DNA of 64,000 nucleotides from Salvelinus alpinus (GCF_045679555.1 NC_092087.1:22220925-22284924), one strand, 5' to 3'. Positions 1-11,921 are shown, numbered from the stretch's first letter. Notes: generated from the letters alone by a model not told the origin. A program made the numbers and translations.

Positions 1-153
1 ATTTACACAAGTTAGAATTGAACCTTTCCCTCTCAATAAAATGGAAAGTTACGTAGGACATTACATAAGAAGTGTATAATCCAAACAAACATGCTCATCT
101 CCAGAGCTATATAAAATAAGGATCAGGGGCCTAGTAAAGGAACAAGACTATAC

Positions 154-3100
154 CAGAGTATTCCCTTTTAATATTGGTTAGATCCGGAGGGCAGGAGTTG
201 CTGACAGTGAGGGTAGGTGCTGCCATTCCAGGACTATGGTTAACTTCCAGGAGGTTCCCGGGGAGCTGTAAGAAACAGGGAAACCCCTGCATTAACATCA
301 AAGCAAACAATGTTGAATACTAACAACCTGGATGAGCTTCTTAAGGAAACGAATTAAACTAAATTTTAATTAATTAATTCATATTTTGTATTGTCTTACA
401 TTTTCTTGTCCTTTGTGTACCAGAATACTAATTTAACAAAAGGATAATGGTAGTTCAACATCCTATTTTTCCAATAAATCTAATTTAAAAAAAAATATTA
501 TGTTGTCTGTATGTGTTGCTTGTCCTATGTTGCTCTGCATATTGTTTGTCTGTATTGTTATTGTAGTTGTTTTTAGTAACCTGCCCAGGGACTGCGGTTG
601 AAAATTAGCCGGCTGGCTAAAACGGCCACTTTTACTGAAACGTTGATAAATGTGCACTGTTCCCTGTATTTTTTTTAAAATAAAATTTAAATAACATGTT
701 TAAGTACTAACATCTCTTGTAAGACCTATCCTGGTAGAAATAGAACATGTATAAGCTAGGCTACATTGTATTACTGTACTATATTTGACCTTCAAGGATA
801 CTAAATTACCATATCACAGGTTGGTTGGCTTATAAAGAACATAATTTCTAGCAAGTCATCGCAATTTTGTATAGGCCTAATAACCTTGTAGAACCTTCGA
901 TTAACAGTTATCCAAAAGCATTAGCACATTTGAAACAAACAAATCTGATAAGTGTTGCGGTAGGCTATAAATCCTGATAAATGTGAGAGAAATGGCTAAA
1001 TGTCCATTCTCCTTAACAATGGCATTTTGCTACCTTACAACACGATTGATTTACCTCAATGTTCTCGCTTTTCCCCCCCTATGCTCCTGAAGCAAAACTA
1101 AAATCCTAATTTTCTGATGCCGGGCGCAATCTCTTCAATCCCTTTCCCTATAACAACTTGACTGTTAAAATAGTTGCAGTATTTTCAGAACCCTCTTTTC
1201 ATTGTCCACCATTCCAACTTCACATGCTGCCATGCCCTGCATGCTTTGTCCTACTCTCCTCTCTCCTGGTTGCTACCCCACCCAGACAACACTGGCCTGA
1301 CGAGTCCTAGTTAAGTGTCAGAAGTGTATGTTTACTCCTACAGCACCACCGAATTCCAGTTTGAGAATATCAACAAAGACAACAGATATAGAAAGATAAT
1401 TCCAAGAATGACAGGCTGGTTGTTAATTTCATTTCACTGAATGATTGGATTAGCCCAAGTGCAATGGACAAAAACACTGATAAATACACATTTTCACATA
1501 CCGTACTAGGCAGCTGTAGCCCCAATTCAATTAATGTCATGAAATCGTCACTGAAACTTGATTCAAGGCTGATGATGTCATCAATTACACCATCTATCTG
1601 GAAAGATAAACACACACCCCCAATCAATACATAGAATAACTTATCAGCATCATATTCATAGAACACCTAATAAAAGAGACTTGAGACTTACATTTCCCTC
1701 ACTAACTCATCAACTACCTGAGCAGCTAACCGATCCCTGCGCTGTACATAGTCCATCTGTAAATAGCCCACCCAATCTACCTACCTCATCCCCATATTGT
1801 TTTTATTTACTTTGCTGCTCTTTTGCACACCAGTATCACTACTTACACACAATCATACGCTCATCATCATCTGCTCATCTATCACTCCGGTATTAATCTG
1901 CTAAATTGTAATTACTTTGTAACTATGGCCTATTTATTGCCTTACCTCCCCATGCCATTTGCACACACTGTATATAGACTTTATTATTTTTCTACTGTGT
2001 TCGTTTGTTTATTCCATGTGTAACTCTGTTTTGTTGTTTCTGTCGCACTGCTTTGCTTTATCGTGGCCAGGTCGCAGATGTAAATGAGAACTCGTTCTCA
2101 ACTAGCTTACCTGGTTAAATAAAGGTAAAATAAAAATAAAAATATTTTTAAAAATATGAAACGTTAAAGGCCAGCTTGAATTTAAGTATATGAAATTACT
2201 TATTTGAAACATATAGGGGAGGAACACTGACACAAAGCAAGTCATTATCTTGCCCTTATGAAGCATGATTTCAAAGCAAAGGCGTGTGTGCAAGAGAGGT
2301 GCAGATATCATTAAGCTGCCAGTGTAGTATTTAACAGAAGTCTGTGACACCAAGCCAACAGGGCAAGATAACAAAGGCATGCATCCTAGTTGTGAGACCT
2401 CAAGCATGTCACAACAGAACAAACAAAAAAGTAATTAAGAAATAAGTGACCAGCAGTCTAGACATTTAGCCTAAACTTTTATTGAAAATACAGTACCAGT
2501 CAAAAGTTGAGGGTTTGGAGGGTTTTTCTTAATTTTTTACTATTTTCTACATTGTAGAATAGTAGTGAAGATATCACAACTATGAAATAACACATATGGA
2601 ATCATGTAGTGACCAAAAAAGTGTTAAAACAAATCTAAATATATTTTATATTTGAGATTCTTCAAAAGTAGCCACCCTTTGCCTTTCTTGCAAGCTCCAA
2701 ACCCAACAAAGCAGTAATCAATATCAATGTAGCACTAAAAATAACATAAGGTAGAACAAAAACACATGAGAAAGTAATAAGCTATATAATGCTTCTTACA
2801 AGCCAATGTGAGTGGTGTATTCCAGTGTAATGGTCTTCAGTCATACTACATACATCTAAATTAGACATTTAGCAGCCGTTCTTATCCAGAGAAGTTACAG
2901 TAGTGAGTGCATACATTTTTCATACTGCTCCCCCATGGGAATCGAACACAAAAGCCTGGCGCTGCAACCGCCATGCTCTACCAACTGAACAACATGGGAC
3001 ATACCTCCTCTTTGTTGGATCCCAGGTTGTGTAAAGCCATGGAGCTGTTGGGAGCACTGCGGGCTATGGGATCCATCTCAGGGGCAGAGCTAGACAGGGC

Positions 3101-3591
3101 CAGGGGAGACACACCCAGGGTCTGAGTTGCCCCCTTATTGCAGAGGGTGGCAGAGAGATACTGCTTCACCTGCTGCCTCTGAGACTGCTGGATGTGAAAC
3201 TTGGTGGGGTTCTCCAGGTGGGTCTGCACCTATCAGATTGAAAATTTAGAACATGTCAGTCAAACAGCGAACAGAGAATGACAACTTAGTATGGAGGTTA
3301 TACGCAGCAATTTAATGGTGTAGCATGCCATGCTAGTGTAGTTCCTCTGGAGAGAAGCTTTTAGAAGTGGAGCCTCACCTTCAAAACCTCCACGGGCACC
3401 TGTGCGGAAAGAGGGCGAGCAGCTATTGGGGGCAGAGTGACAGCGATAGCAGGGGTGGAGTCAGTTGCCCTGAGCTGAGCCACAGAGGCCTGCTCCTGGG
3501 CCTCCCGTCTCTCTTGCTCCTGGGCTTGTTCCCGCATCAGCTGCTGCCGAAGCAGCACGCGTGACGACATGGCTCAGAGTTGGGTTGCAGC
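154..3591 (-). CDS. tfe3: TFE3-type MiT family transcription factor, 5' exons only (partial)
   Basis: TFE3 is a bHLH-zipper regulator of lysosome, autophagy and metabolic genes, held in the cytoplasm by Rag/mTORC1 and 14-3-3. Four exons with good splice sites are visible on the minus strand: 3591-3379 (ATG at 3570, donor GTGAGG), 3229-3005 (donor GTATGT), 1597-1502 (donor GTATGT) and 265-154 (donor GTATAG). They join in phase to 208 residues. The start [20 protein letters not shown] is the Rag-binding helix. Exon 2 carries the QTHLENPT and [12 protein letters not shown] blocks. Exon 3 carries the acidic activation helix ([10 protein letters not shown]). Exon 4 ends NIKREYS, just before the basic region, which lies left of the window. 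TGA precedes the ATG in frame by one codon, so this exon can only start a short isoform. Wording is closer to TFE3 than to TFEB or MITF. Oddities are the NSS triplet at the mTORC1 site and a two-residue loss in exon 4. It is probably one of two salmonid duplicates. Confidence 0.88.
1683..2142 (+). mobile_element. LINE 3' end, 5'-truncated (tfe3 intron)
   Basis: This is a 5'-truncated copy of the LINE tail also seen at 7860-8216 and 55797-56025. Shared blocks are the 'gcccacccaa' region, 'actgtatatag', 'ggccaggtcgcag' and the ending 'ctggttaaataaag' plus an A-rich tail. It lies in the tfe3 intron between exons 3 and 2 and carries no coding capacity. Confidence 0.75.
2491..2700. mobile_element. 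Tc1-like transposon end fragment (CAGTACCAGT family)
   Basis: It begins with the terminus CAGTACCAGTCAAAAG after a TA and continues with the same subterminal sequence as the elements at 25129 and 33489 (tract 'tactattttctacattgtag', then 'agccaccctttgcc'). Only about 210 bp of one end remains. It lies in the tfe3 intron. Confidence 0.7.
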
Positions 3592-3675
3592 CTGGATTCA
3601 AAAAGGAGAGGGAAGAGAAGTGATATATATATATCTCACACACACAATATGCTCTGGCTTTTATATGGCCTGGCC

Positions 3676-3770
3676 CTGCAAGTCAGAATAATGAACAAAA
3701 TTACATTTCCAACACCCCGATGAACCTGCAGAGTAAATTGAAATGGGATTTTGTTCAACATTCTGAATTG
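3676..3770 (-). repeat. Dispersed repeat, partner of 28146-28240
   Basis: The reverse complement of this stretch matches 28146-28240 over about 85 bp with scattered differences (shared core 'gaatgttgaacaaaatccca'). The two copies are in opposite orientation 24 kb apart. The family is not identified. It lies just upstream of the first tfe3 exon found. Confidence 0.55.
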
Positions 3771-3859
3771 CTGGGGTCCTTTCCCCACTTTGCCTCCAGA
3801 ACAGCCTGAATTATTTGGGGCATGGAAATGTTGCTCAATTGTTATCAAGGGACCTAACG

Positions 3860-4455
3860 TGTGTCAGGAAAACATAACCCACACCCTTACACCACCAGCC
3901 TGTACCGTTGACACCAGGCAGAATGGGGCAATGGACCCATGCTGCTTATGCAAATCCTGACTCTGCCATCAGCATGACGCAACAGGAATCGGGATTGTCG
4001 GACCATGGGATGTTTTTCTAATGTTGGTGATTGCATGCCCACTGGAGCCGCTTCTTAGTGGAATCCGGTGTGGTTGTCTGCTGCAATAGCCCATCTGTGA
4101 CAAGGACTGACGAGTTGTGCGTTCAGAGATGCTGTTCTGCACACCACTGTTTTACTGCACCATTATTTGCCTGTTTGTGGCCCACCTGTTAGCTTGCACG
4201 ATTCTTGCCATTCTCCTTCGACTTCTCATAAACAAGCGGTTTTAGCCCACAGGACTGCCGCTGACTGGATGCGCTCAAAGTTGCTTAGGGTCACTCGTTT
4301 TGCCTATTCTAACGTTCAATCAAACAGTGACCGAACGCCTCGATGCCTGCTTTATATAGCAAGTCACGGCCACTTGACTCACTGTCTGCAGGAGCAAACG
4401 CCCTGTGAACGGGGTGTTGTGCCTAATAAACTGGCCACTGAGTGTACAGTGCATT
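3860..4455 (-). mobile_element. Decayed Tc1/mariner-like element, minus orientation
   Basis: It ends in 'cctaataaactggccactga', a form of the terminal motif common on a fish Tc1/mariner-like family. The interior has the antisense look of a decayed transposase, but no open frame longer than about 100 codons. It abuts the next Tc1 element at 4447. Family assignment is from memory of the terminal motif. Confidence 0.5.
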
Positions 4456-5956
4456 TGGAAAGTATTCAGATCCCTTTCAACACATTTTGATGCGTTACAA
4501 AATGTATAAAAAATGTACGTACACACAATATCCCATAATGACAAAGCAAAAACAGGTTTTTAGAAATTTTTGGAAAATGTATTAAAAATTAAAAACTGAA
4601 ATACCTTATGTAAAAATGTATTCAGACCCTTTGCCACAAGAAATTGAGCTCAGGTGCATCCTGTTTCCATTGCTCATACTTGAGATGTTTCTAAAACTTG
4701 ATTGGAGTCCACCTGAAGTAAATTAAATTGATTGGACATGATTTAGAAAGGCACACACCTGTCTATATAAGGTCCCACAGTTGACAGTGCCTGTCAGAGC
4801 AAAAACCAAGCCATGAGGTCGAAGGAATTGTCTGTAGAGCTTTGAGACAGGATTGTGTCGAGGCACAGATCTGGGGAAGGGTACCAAAAACATTTCTGCA
4901 GCATTGAAGGTCCCCAAGAACACAGTGGCCTGCATCATTCCTAAATGGAAGAAGTTTGGAACCACCAAGACTCTTCCTAGAGCTGGCCGCCTGGCCAAAC
5001 TAAGCAATCGGGGGAGAAGGGTCTTGGTCAAGGAGGTGACCAAGAACCCGATGGTCACTCAAAGAGCTCCAGAATTCCTCTGTGGAGATAGGAGAACCTT
5101 CCAGAAGGACAACCATCTCTGCAGCACTCCACCAATCAGGACTTTATGGATAGCGGCCAGACGGAAGCCACTCCTCAGTAAAAGGCATGACAGCCTGCTT
5201 GGAGTTTACCAAAAGGCATCTAAAGTACTCAGACCATGAGAAACAAGATTCTCTGGTCTGATGAAACCAAGATTTAACTCTGGCCTGAATGCCAAGTGTC
5301 ACGTCTGGAGGAAACCTGGCACCATCCCTACTGTGAAGTATGGTGGTGGCAGCATCATGGTGTGTGGATGTTTTTTAGTAGCAGGGACTTGGAGACTAGT
5401 CAGGATCGAGGGAAACATGAATGGAGCAAAGTACAGAGAGATCTTTGATGAAAACCTGCTCCAGAGCACACAGGACCTCAGACTGGGGCGACGGTTCACC
5501 TTCCAACAGGACAATGACCCTAAGCACACAGCCAAGACAACGCAGCAGTGGCTTCGGGACAAGTCTCTGAATGTCCTTGAGTGGCCCAGCCAGAGCTCGG
5601 ACTTGAACCCAATCGAACAACTCTTGAGAGACCTGAAAATAGCTGTGCAGCAATGCTCCCCATCCAACCTGACCAAGCTTGAGGATCTACAGAGAAATTG
5701 GGAGAAAATCCCCAAATACAGGTGTGCCAGGTTTGTTGTGTCATACTCAAGAAGACGCTAGTCTGTAATTGCTGTCAAAGTAAAGGGTCTGAATACTTAT
5801 GTAAATAATTTTATACATTTGCTAACATTTATAAACTTATTTTTGCTTTGTCATTATGGGGTATTGTGTATAGATTGAGGGGGGAAACAATTTAATCAAT
5901 TTAGAATAAGGCTGTAACATAACAAAATGTAGTAAAATTCAAGGTCTGAATGCACT
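4447..5956 (+). mobile_element. Tc1-like DNA transposon, broken transposase
   Basis: The left end CAGTGCATTTGGAAAGTATT mirrors the right end, which closes with 'ggtctgaatgcacta'. The transposase is split between frames. The HTH half is at about 4853-5239 and the catalytic half at 5261-5761, with the second Asp in [10 protein letters not shown] and the Glu in SSDLNPIEQL. The HTH-half frame terminates just before the first catalytic block, and the C-terminus is cut early, so it cannot encode a working DD34E enzyme. Confidence 0.85.
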
Positions 5957-6084
5957 ATATATGGCAATACTATAATCACAGTAAGAAGTGAACAATTCTG
6001 CCTCTCCAGCTAGTGCAGGATCAATGAGTTAGCCAGCTAACTTGTCCAAATATGTAGCGTACTGCATTAGCATCGAATAGCCGC

Positions 6085-8216
6085 CGCGATATGAAACTTT
6101 TCAGGGAAGTTAGGAACCAATATACACAACAAAGGCTAGCTTTTTCAAACAGAAATGTGCATCCTGTAGCACAAATTCCAAAAAGTTTTGGGACAATGTA
6201 AAGTCCATGGAGAATAAGAGCACCTCCTCCCAGCTGCCCACTGCACTGAGGCTAGGAAACACTGTCACCACCGATAAATCGGAGATAATTGAGAATTTCA
6301 ATAAGCATTTTTCTACGGCTGGCCATGCTTTCCACCTGGCTACCTCTACCCCGGCCAACAACTCTGCACCCCCCCCCCCCCGCAGCAACTTGCCCATGCC
6401 CCCCCCCCCACTTCTCCTTCACCCAAATCCAGATAGCTGATGTTCTGAAAGAGCTGCACAATCCGGACCCCTATAAATCAGGTGGGCTAGACAATCTGGA
6501 CACTCTTTCTAAAATAATCCGCCGCAATTGTTGCAACCCCTATTACTAGCCTGTTCAACCTCTCTTTCGTATCGTATCGATATCCCTAAAGATTGGAAAG
6601 CTGCCACGGTCATCCTGTTACAGACCTATATCCATCCTGCCCTGCCTTTCTAAAGTCTTCGAAAGCCAAGTTAACAAACAGATCACAGACCATTTCGAAC
6701 ACCACCATACATTCTCCCCTATGCAATCTGGTTTAGGAGCTGGTCATGTGTGCACCTCAGCCACGCTCAAGGTCCTAAACAATATCATAACCGCCATTGA
6801 TAAAAAATAGTACCATGCAGCAGTCTTCATCGACCTGGCCAAGGCTTTCGACTCTCTCAATCACCGCATTCTTATCGGCAGACTCAATGGCCTTGGCTTC
6901 TAAAATGACTGCCTCGCCTGGTTCACCAACTACTTCTCAGATAGAATTCAGTGTGTCAAATCGGAGGGCCTGTTGTCCGGACCTCTGGCAGTCTCTATGG
7001 GGGTGCCACAGGGTTCAATTCTCGGGCCGACTCTTTTCTCTGTATATATCAATGTCGCGCTTGCTGCTGGTGATTTTCTGATCCACCTCTATGCAGACGA
7101 CACAATTCTGTATACTTCTGGCCCTTTTGACACTGTTAAACCTCCAGACAAGCTTCAATGCCATACAACACTCCTTCCGTGGCCTCCAACTGCTCTTAAA
7201 TTCTAGTAAAATGCTAGTAAAACTAAATGCATGCTTTTCAACCGATCGCCCGACTAGCATCACTACTCTGGACAGTTCTGACTTAGAATATGTGGACAAT
7301 TATAAATACCTAGGTGTCTGGTTAAACTGTACTCTCCTTCCAGACTCACATTAAGCATCTCCAATCCAAAATTAAATATAGAATCAGCTTCCTATTTCGC
7401 AACAGTCTCCTTCACTCATGCCGCAAAACATACCCTCGTAAAACTGACTATCCTACTGATCCTTGACTTCGGTGATGTCATTTACAAAATAGCCTCCAAC
7501 ACTACTCAGTAAATTAGATGTAGTCTATCACAGGGCCATCCGTTTTGTCACCAAAGCCCCATATACCACCCACCACTGCGACCTGTATGCTCTCATTGGC
7601 TGGCCCTCGCTTACTATTCGTTGCCAAATCCACTGGCTCCAGGTCATCTAAGTCTTTGCTAGATAAGGCAGGGTTTTTCATCTCACCTTACTGGTCACCA
7701 TAGCAACACCCACCCGTAGCACGCGCTCCAGCTGGTATATTTCATTGGTCATCCCCAAAGCCAACTCCTCCTTTGGCTGTCTTTCCTTCCAGTTCTCTGC
7801 TGCCAACGACTGGAACGAATTGCAAAAATCACGAACTTTAAGCATCAGCTGTCAGAGCAGCTTACCGATCACTGCACCTGTACACAGCCCATCTGTAAAT
7901 AGCCCACCCAACTACCTCATCCCCATAATGTTATTTATTTTTGCACCCCAGTATCTCTACTTGCACATCTATCACTCCAGTGTTAATGCTAAATTGTAAT
8001 TATTTCGCCACTATGGCCTATTTATTGCCTCACCTCCCAAATCTTACTACATTTGCACACACTGTATATAGATTTTTCTATTGTTATTGACTACGTTTTA
8101 TTTATCCCATGTGTAACTCTGGTGGTGTTTGTCACACTGCTTTGCTTTAGCTTGGCCAGGTCGCAGTTGTAAAGAACTTGTTCTCAACTGGCCTACCTGG
8201 TTAAATAAAGATGAAA
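6085..8216 (+). mobile_element. LINE (CR1/L2-type), 5'-truncated, broken reverse transcriptase
   Basis: Reverse-transcriptase motifs lie in shifting frames: a 'VFIDLAKAFDSLNH' block near 6815, '[10 protein letters not shown]' near 7000 and 'LYADDTILY' near 7090, which is the catalytic YADD. A C-terminal 'YLGVWL' follows near 7306. The 3' end has the 'actgtatatag', 'tggccaggtcgcag' and 'ctggttaaataaag' blocks and an A-rich tail. Frameshifts and stops run throughout. C runs at 6370 and 6400 add shifts. The exact clade (L2, Rex1 or CR1) is uncertain. Confidence 0.8.
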
Positions 8217-9190
8217 TAAAAAAAAATACTTTTTTTTGTGGTTGCTTATAATGGGCATCGTCTAATTGACTCAACAACCCAACCCATTGTATGTTCCTTA
8301 CAATCTGAAAAGCAATAGTTATGTTTGGTTGTTTATCAAAGTTAGCTGGCTAGCTCACTAATTGAACAAGCTTTTGTAGTATACCCCTCTGGTCAGAGTT
8401 AGCTAACTAGCGCTTTCTAACCAATGAGGTAGGTAACTTATGGACACATTTTGACTCGAGGCAAACGATCAGAACTAAGTTAGCAGTGACAACTGTTAAT
8501 CAGAATGGTTTATTGAGCCCAATAATATACTAAAGAAGTCTTCTCCATTAGTCCAAGGAATTAAACGTGAATAGATTCTCAACTGCGATACGGTTCTAGA
8601 AGCAAAGCCCTCTACTTTCATGTCACACTTTCAGAAATGCAAAATATACACTTACTTTACACAGTGGAAAGTTGACCATTTTTCAGTTACAACATGTTTG
8701 TGGCATCCTTCCGTTACACACAGGTGTTCAGATGCAGATAGCTAATTAGCACAGGTAGTCGCCGACTCTGTAAACAAGCGATGTAAAATGGAAATATGGC
8801 CGTGTAGGAACGCTAGCCATAAAGTCTATAGTAATTTAACATTTTGTGTTTAGAAAATTATTTGTCAGTGATATTACGTTCCATATTTTTCCAAAACTGT
8901 ATCGCTTGCGAGGCGTACTTGCGTTTAGACAAAGCTTCCGCCACAGTCTGAGCGGGCAGACATAGGATATAACGTTACATTGAATTAACTAGTTTGATTC
9001 CAGTTCAATAATTGAACAATCCGTATTTGAAATCACTTGCAGTGACTGATTAACGTTAGAAAATGAGTAAAAAGTGAAACGGGTTTTACTGACATGACAG
9101 GGTGCCTAGCTAGGCCATACCGATGTTAGCTAGCTAAGGTTACAAAATAATGAATTAAGACTCGTTATGCAAAGATCTTCCTGTGCCCAG

Positions 9191-9238
9191 GCGTTGCTGA
9201 CGCCTGAAACCATTGCAGAGCAGCGTTGCTGACGCCTG
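9191..9238. repeat. Two 16-bp direct repeats that can form hairpins
   Basis: The 16-mer GCGTTGCTGACGCCTG occurs at 9191-9206 and again at 9223-9238. The first copy, with two upstream bases, forms a stem of CAGGCGT against ACGCCTG around a TGCTG loop. Confidence 0.8.
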
Positions 9239-9269
9239 CCAGATTTTACATTGCATGGATAACGTTAGT

Positions 9270-9359
9270 TATGTGGTTATCTGATACGTATCAGATAACC
9301 ACATATGTTATAGCAATCTTATTTTACGTATCAGATAACCACATATGTTATAGCAATCT
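9270..9359. repeat. 36-bp perfect palindrome with its right arm duplicated
   Basis: Positions 9270-9287 are the exact reverse complement of 9288-9305, a 36-bp gapless palindrome centred on TACGTA. The 35 bp from 9285 to 9319 are then repeated at 9325-9359 with a 40-bp period, so the arm is present three times. Confidence 0.9.
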
Positions 9360-10152
9360 GTAATTCACTGACACGACAAAAAAAAAATACATTTTTTAAT
9401 TTCAAATATTTCAGATTATCAGTCACCATTGTGGCAGAACAGGCTCAAGTAGCTATCTTTGCTTGCTAACGTACAGACCAACTAATTACCATATCGAAAC
9501 AGGACTAGCTCTCGCTAATAATGTGCTGATTGCGGAATGTAAAATAACTTCAGAAAACATAGCAAACGGAGTTGGCTTGTCAATGATGCTTCTGCACGGA
9601 CCCGTACACCAGCAACACCTAAGTTCAAACTTCCTGTTTAATGTTATCAAAATAAGTCCCTCCTTTTGGTATTTGAGTAAAACATTACAGTACACTTGTT
9701 ATTACTGTCATTTTCCAGGAAGAGCAATTTATTTATTAAATGAACCCGACCCAATATCAAATAAAATGTTATTCGTCACATTTTTCTTAAACAACATGTG
9801 TAGACTAACAGTGACACGCTTACTTATAACCAAAACGACACTGTTGTGACATTGTTCTGTTCAGGAAAAAAGTAAGCCAATTTTATATGCTGGTAGGTGA
9901 AAAGGCTTTCCAAAAGCTCAATCAGAAATGTTTGGGTGAGGCATTTTGAAACACGATATAAAGCAATTTGTGGTATTAGAACTGCAAATTAAAATGTCTA
10001 AGTTTACTTAAACTATTACCCAGTGGTTGCTTCAGTAAATTAAACCAATAGACTCCTAAACAGTTTGCTTCTCAAATCAATATGTTTTTATATGCACAGA
10101 ACACACATGGACTTCGTTCAAACACTTTAAAGACACACCCTCTTCCACTTAC

Positions 10153-10200
10153 CCTCGCCTTATGACCTTGGGGGAATCTCCGTCGCCATCTTGGCGGGCA
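10153..10200 (-). promoter_or_regulatory. Candidate promoter / 5' exon with YY1-type AAGATGGCGAC motif
   Basis: On the minus strand AAGATGGCGAC, a YY1-like motif typical of short first exons, is followed 34 bp later by a strong donor, GCGAGG|GTAAGT, with the exon ending at 10153. The ATG at 10189 opens only nine codons before TAA, so the exon would be mostly 5' UTR. The minus-strand gene downstream is tfe3, 6.6 kb away, which makes this a possible tfe3 leader exon. No transcript evidence is available. Confidence 0.35.
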
Positions 10201-10444
10201 TTCCAAATGATTAGCCAAGCAAGGGAATTTTACAACATAAGCCCTCGTTTTTAGTCAGCTTTGCGAGTCTACAATTATGTTCACTCCGGGGCCTGAAGCT
10301 CCCCATAATTCAATTCAACGATTGTACATCCGCTAAGAAAAGTCAGCCAAAAATGTAAACCTCAACATAAAAGTAAAAACAAATAAGTTAAATTGTGCTA
10401 CTAATGCACATGACGGCACAAACACGTTTCGTAAAACATTTTCC

Positions 10445-10867
10445 TTCTACAGAAGTTCCAGCCCGCACGGACCGGCTCAAAGCCCATAACAAAAGAGAGA
10501 CAACGTGGAGATAAGGAATAACTAAACATATATTTATTAAATAAAGTAAACTAAGTACAATATACAATGGTGTGTGTAATCAGTAGTGTAAGTGAGTGTT
10601 TAGCATGAATGTGATAATGCAGGGTGTTGAAAAGTGCCAACGCAAACAACCAAAAACCACCAAGATACACAACAAAATCTATAAAGGTGTCTGCATGGCG
10701 AGAGTCTCCTCCATTAATGGGGAAGTGGTGGATTTATCCTGGGAGACACCCGGCCCAGGTGTTTCCCATGTAGCTGACGACCCTCCCAACTCCGCCCACC
10801 GGCATCCTAATAAGGAAACAAGAACAAAGAGAGAATACGGCAGACAGAGTGGGAGGGTCATCACACA
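10445..10867 (-). mobile_element. LTR-like sequence, minus orientation
   Basis: Read on the minus strand it begins TGTGATGACCCTCCC. It has a 'cctttatag' TATA-like site, an 'aataaatat' polyadenylation-type signal near the end and a final GC-rich segment. This order (U3, TATA, AATAAA) suggests a solo or partial LTR. The 3' boundary and target duplication are not clear. The plus-strand open frame at 10596-10895 is a shadow. Confidence 0.4.
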
Positions 10868-11164
10868 GCTAGGCAGGCTAAAGTTATTTAGCTAATTCAT
10901 TTGCTAGCTATCATACAGTAGGCGTACATTAATAATTATATATTTAATGTAAGTAGACATGCACAAATAATTGACTGTAGCACATATAAAGCGCCCACAA
11001 GCTACCGGTGGCTGAAAACACAATTATTGCGGGATGAACGAGTGACGAAATTCCGGCCAAGGGTGGTCCATTTAAAAAATCATTCCATTTTTTTTTAAAT
11101 TGACCTCCCTTGCCGGAAATTCCATTTAAAAAAGAATTCCTTCACATGAGAATGATGGGTTGCT

Positions 11165-11710
11165 TGAATCTATAGACAAACATATACTTTATTGGGCGGC
11201 AGGCCAACCAATCAGAATTTGGGTTTAATACTTTTTATGGAAAAGTTTGATCTTACATGGAGAGAGAGGTTTCCAGCCGACAGATCATTCACTTGGATTA
11301 ACAAAACAGGTTCCAGACAATCCAGAATAGATTTTTTGGCTTATATCCAAATGTATTGATAGTGAGTGTGTTACTACAAATATCTGTACTACTCCCCTCA
11401 CAGACCATAGGGCCATTTACATTAATATCAACATATTTACCCCTGATACTAACCTTGGTAGAGCATCCTACTGGAACACTATAATGATATAGTTAAGTTT
11501 GAGGTTAAAGATCTGCTTTCACACTTTTGGGAAAGGGCTTGTGAAGAAAAATCTTATTGCAAGAACTGGGAGCTCTTTAAATTTGAGGTGTCCAAAAACC
11601 TTAGAAAATATGGTAGTAATCTTGCTAAGACCTTTCTCAGAGGTCCCCAGCCGGCCTCTCGGGGGAGGAGAAGATGGAACTGATTGAGTTACAAAATAAA
11701 CTGGATAATA
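11165..11710 (+). mobile_element. L1-type LINE, first part (endonuclease end)
   Basis: Translation gives the C-terminal part of an L1 endonuclease: 'RFTWINKTGSRQSRID', then 'TTPLTDHRAIYINI' with the SDH-like DHR motif, then linker sequence to 11709. The frame is broken. The same copy resumes at 16303 after two Tc1 insertions. The family is an L1/Tx1-type fish element. Confidence 0.7.
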
Positions 11711-11921
11711 CAGTGGGGCAAAAAAGTATTTAGTCAAACACCAATTGTGCAAGTTCTCCCACTTAAAAAGATGAGAGGCCTGTAATTTTCATCATAGGTA
11801 CACTTCAACAATGACAGACAAAATGAGAAAAAAATCCAGAAAATCACATGGTAGGATTTTTAATGAATTTATTTGCAAATTATGGTGGAAAATAAATATT
11901 TGGTCAATAACAAAAGTTATC

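Larger units (their letters stand above)
8217..10150. other. Intergenic AT-rich stretch without a recognised gene
   Basis: I see no exon or known element here apart from the short repeats listed at 9191-9238 and 9270-9359. An open frame at 9463-9849 has no family features or coding bias. Motifs such as 'gttagctagctaa' recur, as is common in salmonid non-coding DNA. Confidence 0.5.

Noticed and set aside
154..3591. TFEB or MITF instead of TFE3
   Set aside because: The [15 protein letters not shown] helix and the [17 protein letters not shown] junction fit TFE3 better. TFEB has a glutamine-rich start and a different activation helix.
9463..9849. 128-codon open frame in the intergenic region
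   Set aside because: There is no domain, no splice or promoter context and no codon bias. The composition looks like chance reading of AT-rich DNA.
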